Assembly: GCA_035518375.1 (NCBI GenBank)
Contig: DATIXQ010000104.1
Span: 1-64,000 of the forward strand
Direction: 5' to 3'
Source of the DNA: DATJLY01 sp035518375
GTDB taxonomy: Bacteria > Pseudomonadota > Alphaproteobacteria > ATCC43930 > CGMCC-115725
Length of the DNA stretch: 64,000 bases
Shown here piece after piece: positions 17,098 to 25,751 of the stretch (positions are counted from its first letter, which is position 1; every line of letters starts with the position of its first letter). Position numbers and translations under genes: made by a program. A model generated the notes under the pieces. The model saw only the letters and a list, made by a program, of their open reading frames with translations. It did not search any database and was not told the DNA's origin.

Positions 17098-18165
17098 ATG
17101 AAGCTCGACCGGATTCTCGACGGCGACGGCCATGTCATCGAGCGCGACGCCGAGCTTTACGAGTATCTCGAGCCGCCTTATGCCGGGAATACGACGCTCT
17201 TGGGCTATCCGTTCTTTCCCGCGCTCGACGGCTACAACCGCGGTGCCGTGATGGCGCGGCTCGGCATCCACCAATCCTACGAGATCACGCCGCAGCACTG
17301 GATCGACACGCTCGATCGCGTCGGGCTCGAATCCACCGTGCTCTATCCGACCGCGGGTCTCGCCTTCGCCATGATCCAGGATCCGGAATGGGCGACGGCC
17401 TTGGCGCGCGCCTACAACAACTGGTTCGCGCACCTCTATCACGGACGCAGCAAACGGCTTAGGGGCATGGCGCTCATACCGCTGCAGTCGGTGCCCGAAG
17501 CGGTGAAGGAGCTGCGGCGCGCGGTGACAGAGCTCGGCATGCTCGGCGCCGTGCTGCCCGCGAACGACGCCGATATTGGCCTCCGGCGCGGGCTCGGCCA
17601 TCCCGATTTCTGGCCGATCTACGAAGAAGCCGAGCGCCTCGGCGTGCCGGTCGCGACGCACGGCGCGCCGTCGATGAATCTCGGCATCAACTCCTTCAGC
17701 AAGTTCGCCATGACGATCGCGCTCGAGCATCCGATCGCGCAGATGATTCAAGTGACGAGTTTCGTCATGGAGGGCGTGTTCGACCGCTTCCCGCGCCTGC
17801 GCGTGGGCTTCCTCGAAGCCGGCACCGGCTGGGTCTCGTACATGATGGACCGGCTCGATCGCTCGTACGAGGTCTTCAACCGCGGCGGGCGGCGCGAATT
17901 CTCGGAGTACCTGAAGCGGCGGCCGAGCGAGCATTTCGCCTCGGGCCGCATGTATTTCAGCTGCGAGGGCGGCGAGCCGACCATGCGCGAGCTGGTGCAG
18001 CGCATCGGCCACAAGACCCTGCTGTTCGCCTCCGACTTCCCGCACGAAGCGAATGTCGAGCACGCCATGCACGAGCTCGAGGAGCTGTTGGAGCGCGACG
18101 ACCTTTCGGATGCCGCCAAACGCGGGATCTTCTGCGACAATATCGAAGGGTTCTACGGCCGCTGA
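17098..18165 (+). CDS. amidohydrolase-2 family metallohydrolase
   Basis: 355 residues of the ACMSD/decarboxylase-like amidohydrolase group. The strand-1 metal motif is DGDGHVIE (residues 8-15), a variant of HxH seen in a large subgroup. The later VATHGAPS and LFASDFPHE supply the histidine and terminal aspartate. GAGGGG precedes the ATG. The 3' end overlaps the convergent MFS gene by 13 bases. The family decarboxylates or hydrolyses aromatic/heterocyclic acids; substrate unknown. Confidence 0.87.
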   Translation: MKLDRILDGDGHVIERDAELYEYLEPPYAGNTTLLGYPFFPALDGYNRGAVMARLGIHQSYEITPQHWIDTLDRVGLESTVLYPTAGLAFAMIQDPEWATALARAYNNWFAHLYHGRSKRLRGMALIPLQSVPEAVKELRRAVTELGMLGAVLPANDADIGLRRGLGHPDFWPIYEEAERLGVPVATHGAPSMNLGINSFSKFAMTIALEHPIAQMIQVTSFVMEGVFDRFPRLRVGFLEAGTGWVSYMMDRLDRSYEVFNRGGRREFSEYLKRRPSEHFASGRMYFSCEGGEPTMRELVQRIGHKTLLFASDFPHEANVEHAMHELEELLERDDLSDAAKRGIFCDNIEGFYGR

Positions 18166-19352
18166 GCAGCGGAGCGTAGGAGCGGCACGGCGCCGCAGAG
18201 GAGCGTGAGGCCCGAGGCGACGCCCGCCACCTCGAGCATCGGCGCGGCCGTGCCGTCGGCGAGCAGCCCGTAAAGCTCGGCGAAGATCCCGCTCGCGAGC
18301 GTCTGGCAGAAGACGCCGATGCCGGCGGCCGTGCCGGCAAGCTCAGGCGCCGTCTGCATCGCGCCGGCCTGCGCATTGGGCAGCGCCAGCCCCTGCGAGA
18401 AGGTGACGAAGAAGCCGGGCACGAAGATCGCGAGCGCCGACAGCTGGCCACCGAGGATGATCGCGGCCTGGACCGCGATCGCCGCGGCATTGACGAGCGA
18501 GCCCAGCATCACCATGCGCTCGATCGCGACCTTCCCCGCAAGCCGCCCGGAGACGAAATTGCCGATGCAATATCCCGCGGGAAAGGCGAAGAAGTAGAAG
18601 CCATATTCGGTCGCCGAGCGGCCCAATGCATCCTGCATCAGGAAGGGCGAGGCCGCGGCGATCGCAAAGAACGAGCCCGAGCAGAAGCCCGACTGCAGCA
18701 CGAAGGCGGAAAAGCGCGCATCGGCGAAGAGCGCGCGATAATCGCGCGCGAGCGAGCGGCCGCTCGGTCCGCTGCCGGGCCGCGTCTCGCCCAGTACCGC
18801 GAAGGCCACGAGCGCGATCGCGCCGCCGGCGAGAAGCGCGAACCCGAAGACGGAGCGCCAGCCGATGGCGTCAGCGAGGAAGCCGCCGACCGGTGGCGCC
18901 AGCATGGGGCCAAGCGTATAGGCCATGGTGAGATAAGCGATCGCCTTGACGAGCCGGTCGGGGCCATAGGCGTCGCGTGCCATGGCGCGGGTGATCGTAA
19001 GGCTGCAGCCTGCTCCCACGGCCTGGACGAGCCGGCCCACGATGAGCACGGTGATCGAGCCCGCGAGCGCCGAGAGCGCGCTGCCGCCGAGGAAGAGGCC
19101 GAGCCCCCACAGCAAGACCGGGCGCCGCCCGAACCGGTCCGACAGGCTGCCATAGACGAGCGTCGCCACCGCCATGGTCGCGAGCGTGATCGAGAAGCTC
19201 AGCTCGGCGAGCCACGGGGGCACCGCGAACGCCGCCTGTACGTCGGGCACGACCGGCAGGTAGAGATGGATCGCGAGCGGCCCGATCAGGCTCACGGCAG
19301 CAAGCGCCACGGCGAAGCTCGCCGCGGGAGCGCGGACGGCCGCTACCGCCAC
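18153..19352 (-). CDS. Bcr/CflA-type MFS transporter (DHA1)
   Basis: 399 residues with about 12 membrane helices. GPLAIHLYLPVVPDVQAAF in helix 1, LVYGSLSDRFGRRPVLLWG (motif A) and YTLGPMLAPPVGGFLAD (motif C) are diagnostic of the Bcr/CflA drug-export group. I take the GTG at 19352, which overlaps the end of the UGSC gene by ten bases; the much longer open frame extends inside that gene. It is the last gene of the TrxR-UGSC-MFS operon, so it may move a substrate or product of that redox system. Confidence 0.85.
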   Translation of the reverse strand: MAVAAVRAPAASFAVALAAVSLIGPLAIHLYLPVVPDVQAAFAVPPWLAELSFSITLATMAVATLVYGSLSDRFGRRPVLLWGLGLFLGGSALSALAGSITVLIVGRLVQAVGAGCSLTITRAMARDAYGPDRLVKAIAYLTMAYTLGPMLAPPVGGFLADAIGWRSVFGFALLAGGAIALVAFAVLGETRPGSGPSGRSLARDYRALFADARFSAFVLQSGFCSGSFFAIAAASPFLMQDALGRSATEYGFYFFAFPAGYCIGNFVSGRLAGKVAIERMVMLGSLVNAAAIAVQAAIILGGQLSALAIFVPGFFVTFSQGLALPNAQAGAMQTAPELAGTAAGIGVFCQTLASGIFAELYGLLADGTAAPMLEVAGVASGLTLLCGAVPLLRSAAQRP

Positions 19353-20968
19353 GCGTCGATCGAGAGCGTCTTGAAGTGGCGGGCGCCGATCATCTTCCAC
19401 GCGCCTTGCGTCCCGCCGCCGACCACGACGGCGTTGATGTCCTTGGGCTCGAACATGTGCACGATCTCGTCGGGCTTCGCCTTGAGGCGCGAGGCGAAGG
19501 GCTCGACGCCCGCCTCCGCGAGCGGCAGCGTGCGCGTCTGCACCCACATGTCGTCCCAATATTCGCGCGCGGGCAGGCGCGCATTCTCGGCGCACCAGTC
19601 GATGAATTGCTGCTTCGTCGCGATGCCGCGCTCGGCGAAAAGCCGCGCCACGATCGGATCCATGACGACGAGCGGCGGGAAATGCGCGCCGGCGGCAAGG
19701 CAGAGCCGCATCTTCTCCTGCCACGTGTCGCGCGGACCATAGCCCTCCTGCATGTAGCGGAGACCAAAGAACACGCTGACCGTGTTGTCGGTGGGCTTGA
19801 AGCCCTTCTGCACGTGCAAGGGCTGCCACGGACTTTGCTCTTCGTTCTCGGCGAAGCAGAAGGAAAAGGCCAAGGGATTGCCGAGCGTCCCCATATAGGT
19901 CTCGTCCGGCACCGAGCCGCCTTGCAGATTCTGCGACAGGAGGCTGTAGGCGCGGCCGATCGTGACGTTGGCGTGATTGTACGGGCCCATCGCGCCGATG
20001 CCGGAGCTCATGCCGATCTCGTTGCGGATCGGGCCGTTCACCACGGCAAGATTGGTGATCGAGGTGGTGCTGCTCGAGCGCGACGATTGCCCCGACGCGG
20101 CAAGCGCCAGGATCACCGGGAAATATTCGGGCTTCGCGCCCGCCATCACCGCGTTCACCGCCACCTTCTCGACCGTGAATTCCCAGTATTCGCGGAACTC
20201 GGTCGGGCGCATGCGGCCCACGACCTCGTCGGGCTTCCTGTGCGTACCCTTGAGCATCGCCGCCACGCGCTCCTCGGTCGGCAGCACGATCGGCAGGAAA
20301 TCTGTCCAGTGGTTCTCGATGAAGAGTTGTTGCAGGTTTTCTTCGCTGTCGGGCGCGAGGAGACGCGGCGTCGTGCGCTCGAACGACAGGCCCTTCAAAT
20401 CCTCGGCATCGAGCGGCCGGGTCAACCCCTCGATGATCTCCTGCATGAAGGGCCGGCCGGAGACCGGATCCTTGCCCTCGATATAGGCGCGGAGATCGGA
20501 TGCCGTTTTATCGACGACCGGCTGCGGCACGAAGGCCTGGCGCGTCTTCGGCATGCCGTTCGCGAGCGCGGTCGCGCGCGCAAGGCGCGCGAACACGTTC
20601 GTGTGCACGGCCACGCTCGGCACGCCCGCTTCTTCGAGCGCCATGGCGAGCCCGACGACCGTCGGGCTACAGGTGCTTCACAAGCCGACGCCGAGGATCG
20701 CGGCGTTTCCTTCCGCGGCGACCTTGGCGCGCATCTCGGCGTCGTCGACCCAGCTCTCGCGCGGCTTGATCGGACGCGTCTCGACCGCGGGCAGGTGCTT
20801 CGCGAACCAGTCGCGCAGCTCGTTCATGAAGGTCTCGGAATTGTCGAAGAGACAATCGACGAGATAGACACGCTTGCCGTCGAGCGAGGGCGGGCGCTGC
20901 GCCAGGCGCTTGCCGGTGACCTTGGGCGGGTAACCCCGCGGGTCGTGGACGACGATGCCGTTACTCAT
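19343..20968 (-). CDS. UGSC-family selenoprotein with a large uncharacterised C-terminal domain (TGA read as Sec97)
   Basis: 541 residues if the TGA at 20680-20678 is decoded as selenocysteine; without it the frame is cut into 96 and 433 residues. Residues about 25-165 match the UGSC redox family: SLDGKRVYLVD, then ILGVGL-U-STC followed by LEEAGVPSVAVHTNVF and ARATALANGMP. Sec lies at the family's U/C position, giving a UxxC motif (U-S-T-C). A SECIS hairpin follows directly. Residues about 175-541 form a second conserved-looking domain with NGPIRNEIG, GAMGPYNHAN, TIGRAYSLL and CFAENEEQSPW, function unknown to me. The gene overlaps the upstream thioredoxin-reductase-like gene by eight bases and the downstream MFS gene by ten. 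A redox or metal/organometal detoxification role is a guess. Confidence 0.88.
20649..20680 (-). promoter_or_regulatory. selenocysteine codon plus bacterial SECIS hairpin
   Basis: On the minus strand the TGA (20680-20678) is followed by nine bases, then AGCCCGAC, loop GGTC, GTCGGGCT (20668-20649). The stem is eight perfect pairs. The loop GGUC is the one known from the E. coli fdhF SECIS, where the loop G sits at nearly the same distance from UGA (here the 18th base). SelB would bind this loop to insert Sec. No selA/B/C/D genes are in the window. Confidence 0.85.
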
Positions 20969-21890
20969 GCCACGTACCGTCCCTCAGAAAGCGATCGATC
21001 GCAAGCGCCGCGGTGGCGCCGTCGCCGGCCGACGCAACCGCGCGGCCCGGCCATTGTGATCGCACCGCGCCGGCCGCGGCAAGACCCTGACGCGGGCTCC
21101 GCATCATGGAATCGACCATGACCGCCCCGCTGGCATCGAGCGCGGCGAGCCCTTGGAGGACGGCGCTGTTGGGCGAGAGCCCGACATAGACGAAGACGGC
21201 CGCCGCCTCGATCTCGCTCGCGGCGCCCCCCGCATCGCGAACGCGCAGCCCCGTGACCTTGTCGGCACCGCAGATCTCGGCAACCACGGTGTTGCAGCGC
21301 AGCTCGATCCGCGGCTCAGCCAGAATTTTGTCGCGATAGATGGCTTGCGCCGAAAGCTCGCCCGCGCGCACCAGCATCACGACGCGCGCGTCGTACTCGG
21401 CGAGGGTGAGCGCCTCCTGCGCCGCCGAATCCCCGCCGCCCACGACCGCAGCGACGCGGCCCCTCAAGAGCGGCCCGTCGCACGTGGCGCAGTGGCTCAC
21501 GCCCTTGCCGGTAAGCTCGGCCTCGCCTGGCACGCCGAGCGAGTTGAGGCGCGCTCCCGTCGCCATGATGACGCCACGCGCAGCATGCGCCTCGCCAGCC
21601 TCGGTCGCGACGCGGAACCCGTCATTCGCCGGCGCGAGGCGTGCGAGCTCGGTCGGCGCGATCTCGGCGCCCGCGGCAACCGCCATCTCCTGCGCCATCG
21701 GGCAGAGATCGTAGCCGGGCACGCCATCGGGAAATCCGGGATAGCCGTCGACCTTGGCGATGCTCAGCAGCTGCCCGCCGAGAATGTCGCCGGTGAGGAT
21801 CAGCGTGCGCCGCCCAAGCCGAGCGGCGGTCAGGCCCGCGCTCAACCCGGCGATGCCGCCGCCCACCACCGCGATATCGTAGTCGCTCAT
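20961..21890 (-). CDS. thioredoxin-reductase-like FAD-dependent disulfide reductase
   Basis: 309 residues. FAD-binding VVGGGIAGLSAGLTAARLG is at 8-26, the redox centre SHCATCDG has Cys134 and Cys137, the second nucleotide fold is VVGGGDSAAQEA (149-160), and the terminal FAD motif is near ASAGDGATAALAID. The HRRDxxR element that binds the NADPH 2'-phosphate in classical TrxR is replaced by VRAGEL, so the donor may be NADH or something else. It is the first gene of the three-gene operon, overlapping the UGSC selenoprotein gene by eight bases, and is its obvious candidate reductase. Confidence 0.88.
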   Translation of the reverse strand: MSDYDIAVVGGGIAGLSAGLTAARLGRRTLILTGDILGGQLLSIAKVDGYPGFPDGVPGYDLCPMAQEMAVAAGAEIAPTELARLAPANDGFRVATEAGEAHAARGVIMATGARLNSLGVPGEAELTGKGVSHCATCDGPLLRGRVAAVVGGGDSAAQEALTLAEYDARVVMLVRAGELSAQAIYRDKILAEPRIELRCNTVVAEICGADKVTGLRVRDAGGAASEIEAAAVFVYVGLSPNSAVLQGLAALDASGAVMVDSMMRSPRQGLAAAGAVRSQWPGRAVASAGDGATAALAIDRFLRDGTWHE

Positions 21891-21952
21891 GGCGGCGGAC
21901 CATGGTCGCTCCGGCTCTTGCCGGCAAGGCCGATCCATGCCAAAGCCATGGC

Positions 21953-23554
21953 ATGGCGGACTACGACTACATCATCGTCGGCGCGGGATCGGCCGGCTGC
22001 GTGCTCGCGAACAGGCTCTCGGCGGATGGGGCGAGCGTGCTTTTGCTTGAGGCGGGCGGGCGCGACTGGAACCCCTATATCCACATGCCGCTCGCGATGC
22101 GGAAGCTCGCGCCCAACGCGCGCATCAACTGGGACCTTTCGACCGAGCCCGAGCCCCATTGCAACAACCGCCGCATCTTCATCCCGCGCGGCAAGGTGTT
22201 GGGCGGCACGTCGTCGATCAACGCCATGCTTTACGCGCGAGGGCACCCGCTCGATTACGAGCAGTGGCGCCAGGCGGGCCTCAAAGGCTGGGGCTACGAT
22301 GACGTTCTGCCCTATTTCAAGCGCTCGGAGGCAAGCTGGCGCGGCGACCGCGAGTTCCATGGCGGCGACGGGCCGCTCCGCGTGTCGCCCGGCTCACGCC
22401 AAAGCCCGCTCCACGGGCTTTTCACCACAGCGGCGCAGGCGGCGGGCTTCAGGCTCAGCGACGACTATAACGGCGCCGAGCCCGAGGGCGCGGCGGTGCC
22501 GGACTTCACGATCGGGCGCGGGCGGCGCAACTCGACCGCGCGCGCGTTCTTGCGGCCGGCACTGAAGCGGCAGAATTTGTGCGTCGAGACACGCGCGCTC
22601 GCGCACCGCGTCGTGATCGAGCACGGCCGCGCCGTCGGCGTGGCTTACGAGCGCGCGGGCACGCCCCACGTGGCGCGCGCGGCGCGCGAGATCGTGCTCT
22701 CGGGCGGGACCTACAATTCGCCGCAGATTTTGTTGCTCTCGGGCATCGGCCCGGCCGACGAGCTCAAGGCACTCGGCATCGCGCCGGTGCTCGACCGCAA
22801 GGATGTGGGCCGCAATCTCCAGGAGCATGCCAACGCCGTCATCACCTTCGAGATCAACGAGCCGCTCTCGATCGTGGACGAGCTGCGCTGGGACCGGCTC
22901 ACGCTCTCGACCCTCAAATGGATGGCGCTCGGCACCGGCATCGTCAGCTCCATGCCGACGCAATGCGTGTGCTTCTTCCGCACGCGTGCGGAAAGCGAGC
23001 GGCCCGACATCGAATTGCTGCTGAGCCCGGTGCTGCCCGAGGCGGGACCATGGTTCCCGGGCGTGAAGGAGCCGGCACCGCACTGCTTTTCGAGCCGGGT
23101 CGCGCTCCTGCATCCGCGCTCGCGCGGGCGCGTGTTCCTGGGCTCGGCCGATCCGCGCGTGCCGCCGCGCATCCTGTGGAACCTGTTCGACGATCCGCTC
23201 GACCTCGAGACCTTGCGCGGCGGCGTCAAGACGGTGCGCGCGATCTTCGATCAGGCGCCGCTCAAAAAGCTGGTCGCGCGCGAGCGAAGCCCGGGCCCGG
23301 ACGCCATGAGCGACGCGGCGCTCGACGAATGGATCCGCAACAACGGCCAGACCGCGGCGCATCCGGCCGGCACCTGCCGCATGGGCGCCGATCCCGATGC
23401 GGTCGTCGACGAAGAGCTGCGCGTGCGCGGGATCGAGGGCTTGCGCGTCGCCGACTGCTCGGTCATGCCGTGGGTCGTCGGCTCCAACACCAACGCGCCT
23501 ACCATCATGATCGCGGAAAAGGCGGCGGACTATATCCGCGCGGCAGACGCGTGA
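21953..23554 (+). CDS. GMC-family FAD alcohol dehydrogenase (choline-dehydrogenase-like)
   Basis: 533 residues. IIVGAGSAGCVLANRLS binds FAD; GKVLGGTSSINAMLYARGH is GMC signature 1; GGTYNSPQILLLSGIG is signature 2; the active-site end reads HPAGTCRMG and VGSNTNAPTIMIAEK. Length and motifs fit BetA/AlkJ-type dehydrogenases oxidising primary or aromatic alcohols and passing electrons to quinone. ATG 21953 opens the FAD motif. It diverges from the TrxR operon across 62 bases. No betaine aldehyde dehydrogenase is nearby, so choline is not assumed. Confidence 0.9.
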   Translation: MADYDYIIVGAGSAGCVLANRLSADGASVLLLEAGGRDWNPYIHMPLAMRKLAPNARINWDLSTEPEPHCNNRRIFIPRGKVLGGTSSINAMLYARGHPLDYEQWRQAGLKGWGYDDVLPYFKRSEASWRGDREFHGGDGPLRVSPGSRQSPLHGLFTTAAQAAGFRLSDDYNGAEPEGAAVPDFTIGRGRRNSTARAFLRPALKRQNLCVETRALAHRVVIEHGRAVGVAYERAGTPHVARAAREIVLSGGTYNSPQILLLSGIGPADELKALGIAPVLDRKDVGRNLQEHANAVITFEINEPLSIVDELRWDRLTLSTLKWMALGTGIVSSMPTQCVCFFRTRAESERPDIELLLSPVLPEAGPWFPGVKEPAPHCFSSRVALLHPRSRGRVFLGSADPRVPPRILWNLFDDPLDLETLRGGVKTVRAIFDQAPLKKLVARERSPGPDAMSDAALDEWIRNNGQTAAHPAGTCRMGADPDAVVDEELRVRGIEGLRVADCSVMPWVVGSNTNAPTIMIAEKAADYIRAADA

Positions 23555-23566
23555 TCTGTCTTCCCT

Positions 23567-23632
23567 GTCATTGCGAGGAGCGTCAGCGACGAAGCAATCT
23601 GCCGGGGATTGCTTCGCTGCGCTCGCAATGAC
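23567..23632. repeat. dispersed palindromic repeat, copy 2 (GTCATTGCGAG family)
   Basis: A 66-base palindrome with the same ends as copy 1 and inner arms GAAGCAATC / GATTGCTTC. It sits between the convergent GMC and binding-protein genes, again an intergenic site where it may fold in either transcript. Confidence 0.9.
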
Positions 23633-23644
23633 AACCGTTTCTTT

Positions 23645-24604
23645 TCAATCGACGAGCCGCGTGAGGCCCGAGACGACCAGCTTGTCGGGCGCGACATTGC
23701 TGCCGGTGTCGCCCAAAGCCGCCATCGATTTCTCGAGGCTTTCGATCTGCGCGCGCGAGATCGCGTTGCCGGGCGCAAAATAATTGATCTTGCGCATGTA
23801 GTCGTAGGCGCGCGCCGCGGCCGGCCGGTCCGACGATTTCATGGCGTGCAACAGAACATCGATCGCAGCGTCGCGATTCGAGCCGTCGTCGAACCACGCG
23901 ACGGCCTTGTCGAGCGCACCGACGAGCTTAGCGAGCGTCTCGCGATGCTTCGCGGCATACTCGTCGGACACCACGGTCGCCGCAAACGGCAGATCCTTGG
24001 CGTAGTCGAGGATCAATCCCACGCTGTGGAAGCCGGCATCTTCGGCAATGAAATTGTACGGGGGCGCGAGCATCGAGGCATCGACCGCGCCCGATTTCAA
24101 GGCGGCGAAGCGCGCCGCCGTGTTGCCGGCGACGGTGATGTCATAGTCGCCGTCCTTCAAGCCGTTCGCCTGCATGATGCGCTCGAGATAGACGCGGTTG
24201 ATGTCGATGAGGCCACCAATGCAGATGGACTTGCCCTTCAGATCCTTGACCGTGGCGATCTCCCGTTTTGCGACGAGCTCGTAGGGCGAATACTGGCCGA
24301 TGAGGCGCAGCATCGCGACGTGCGCCCCTTTCGCCGCGGCGTGAATCGGTTCGACCACGCCCACGTCGGCGACGAGATCGAGCGAGCCTGCCGTCAACTG
24401 CTGCACGAGGCCCGAGGCGGTCGAGGCATAGGAAATGTCGAGCTTGATGCCGGCAGCGTCGAAATAGCCCTTCTGGTCGGCGATGTACCACGGCCATCCC
24501 GGCGCGTTGGGCGAGCCGATCATGCCCGTCTCGATCGTCTCGGCGGCCATTGCACGCGCGGCCCAAAGCGCGGCGAGCGCGGCGAGAGCCAGCGCGCGCC
24601 TCAT
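23645..24604 (-). CDS. NMT1-type ABC transporter substrate-binding protein
   Basis: 319 residues. The signal peptide is RRALALAALAALWAARAMAA, then NAPGWPWYIADQKGYFDAAGI and VKDLKGKSICIGG, both typical of SsuA/NMT1 receptors. The ATG at 24604 overlaps the upstream reductase stop by four bases, so the two are co-translated. No permease or ATPase follows. Ligand unknown; it may bind a small aromatic or nitrogenous compound processed by the linked reductase. Confidence 0.87.
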   Translation of the reverse strand: MRRALALAALAALWAARAMAAETIETGMIGSPNAPGWPWYIADQKGYFDAAGIKLDISYASTASGLVQQLTAGSLDLVADVGVVEPIHAAAKGAHVAMLRLIGQYSPYELVAKREIATVKDLKGKSICIGGLIDINRVYLERIMQANGLKDGDYDITVAGNTAARFAALKSGAVDASMLAPPYNFIAEDAGFHSVGLILDYAKDLPFAATVVSDEYAAKHRETLAKLVGALDKAVAWFDDGSNRDAAIDVLLHAMKSSDRPAAARAYDYMRKINYFAPGNAISRAQIESLEKSMAALGDTGSNVAPDKLVVSGLTRLVD

Positions 24605-25593
24605 GGCAGCCTCACCAGCAGCTTGCCGAAATTCTCGCCCTTCAAGAGCCCGATGAAGGCCTTGGGCGCGTTGGCGAGGCCTTCGACCACGTCCTCCTGG
24701 TACTTGATGCGGCCCTCGCGATACCAGGCCGAGACTTCGCGCTGGAAATCCGCGAATTTCGCCTGGAAGTCGCTGACGATGAAGCCGCGCACGGTGAGGC
24801 GGCGGCGCAGGATCGAGCGGAAGTCCGGCCCGGGGCGCGGCGCCTCTTCGTTGTAAAGCGAGATGAGGCCGCAAAGCGGCACGCGCGCGAAATCGTTCAA
24901 AAGCGGCCACACCGCGTCTTGCACCGCGCCGCCGACATTCTCGAAATAAACGTCGATGCCTTTGGGACACGCGGCCGCGAGCTTCTCGGGAAAACCGGCG
25001 GCGCGGTAATCGACGCCGTCGTCGAATCCCAACGTCCGCTTCACATGCTCGACCTTCTTTGCGCCGCCAGCGATGCCGACGGCGCGCGCGCCCTTGAGCT
25101 TCGCGATCTGCCCCACGACCGAGCCGACGGCCCCGGAAGCGGCGGAAACCACGACCGTCTCGCCTTCTTTCGGCTGGCCGATCTCGAGGAGCCCGCAATA
25201 GGCCGTCATACCCGGCATGCCGAGGATGCCGAGCGACGACTGGATCGGCGCCGCGGCAGGATCGATCTTGCGCGCGCCCGCGCCGTTTGAGAGCGCGTAA
25301 TCCTGCCAGCCGCCATAGAGCTGAACCGTGTCGCCCTCGCGGAAATTCGCGTGGCGCGAGCGCACCACCTCGCCCACCGTGCCGGCCTGCATCACCTCGC
25401 CGACGCCCACTGGCCGCGCATAGGATTTGGCGTCGCTCATCCGCCCGCGCATGTAAGGATCGAGCGACATGAAGCGATGGCGCACGACGAACTGCCCCTC
25501 GGCGGGCTCGGGCTCGGGCCGCTCGACGAGCTCGAAATTCTCCGGGCCCGGCGCGCCCTTGGGCCGCGACTTCAGCAGGATCTGGCGGTTCAT
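24601..25593 (-). CDS. MDR-family NADP-dependent oxidoreductase (CurA/leukotriene B4 12-hydroxydehydrogenase type)
   Basis: 330 residues, zinc-free medium-chain reductase. It begins NRQILLKSRPKGAPGPENF, then SLDPYMRGRM, GMPGMTAYCGLLEIG, and the nucleotide fold SAASGAVGSVVGQIAKLKG. The family reduces alpha,beta-unsaturated ketones or aldehydes with NADPH. The ATG at 25593 fits the family start; nine upstream in-frame codons lack support. First gene of a two-gene leftward unit with an orphan binding protein. Confidence 0.9.
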   Translation of the reverse strand: MNRQILLKSRPKGAPGPENFELVERPEPEPAEGQFVVRHRFMSLDPYMRGRMSDAKSYARPVGVGEVMQAGTVGEVVRSRHANFREGDTVQLYGGWQDYALSNGAGARKIDPAAAPIQSSLGILGMPGMTAYCGLLEIGQPKEGETVVVSAASGAVGSVVGQIAKLKGARAVGIAGGAKKVEHVKRTLGFDDGVDYRAAGFPEKLAAACPKGIDVYFENVGGAVQDAVWPLLNDFARVPLCGLISLYNEEAPRPGPDFRSILRRRLTVRGFIVSDFQAKFADFQREVSAWYREGRIKYQEDVVEGLANAPKAFIGLLKGENFGKLLVRLP

Positions 25594-25615
25594 GATGCCC
25601 CTCCACCCGAGAGCT

Positions 25616-25682
25616 GTCATTGCGAGGAGCGAATGCTCCGAAGCAATCTTCCCGGAGATTGCTTCGCTTCGCTCGCAATGAC
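25616..25682. repeat. dispersed palindromic repeat, copy 3 (GTCATTGCGAG family)
   Basis: A 67-base palindrome with ends GTCATTGCGAG / CTCGCAATGAC. Unlike copies 1 and 2 it lies between two divergent genes (starts 25593 and 25752), occupying much of their shared 158-base upstream region, so here it may affect transcription initiation or 5' leaders. Confidence 0.88.
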
Positions 25683-25751
25683 AAGCAAGGGAATCGCAAC
25701 ATTGTCCGCCGCCTCGCCATCGGGCACACTCCCGGGCGGAGGTCCCCTGCC

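Noticed and set aside
19343..20644. UGSC C-terminal part as a separate gene starting at ATG 20644
   Set aside because: The ATG has no convincing ribosome-binding site, lies inside the UGSC domain, and the upstream piece continues in the same frame through TGA with a SECIS hairpin.
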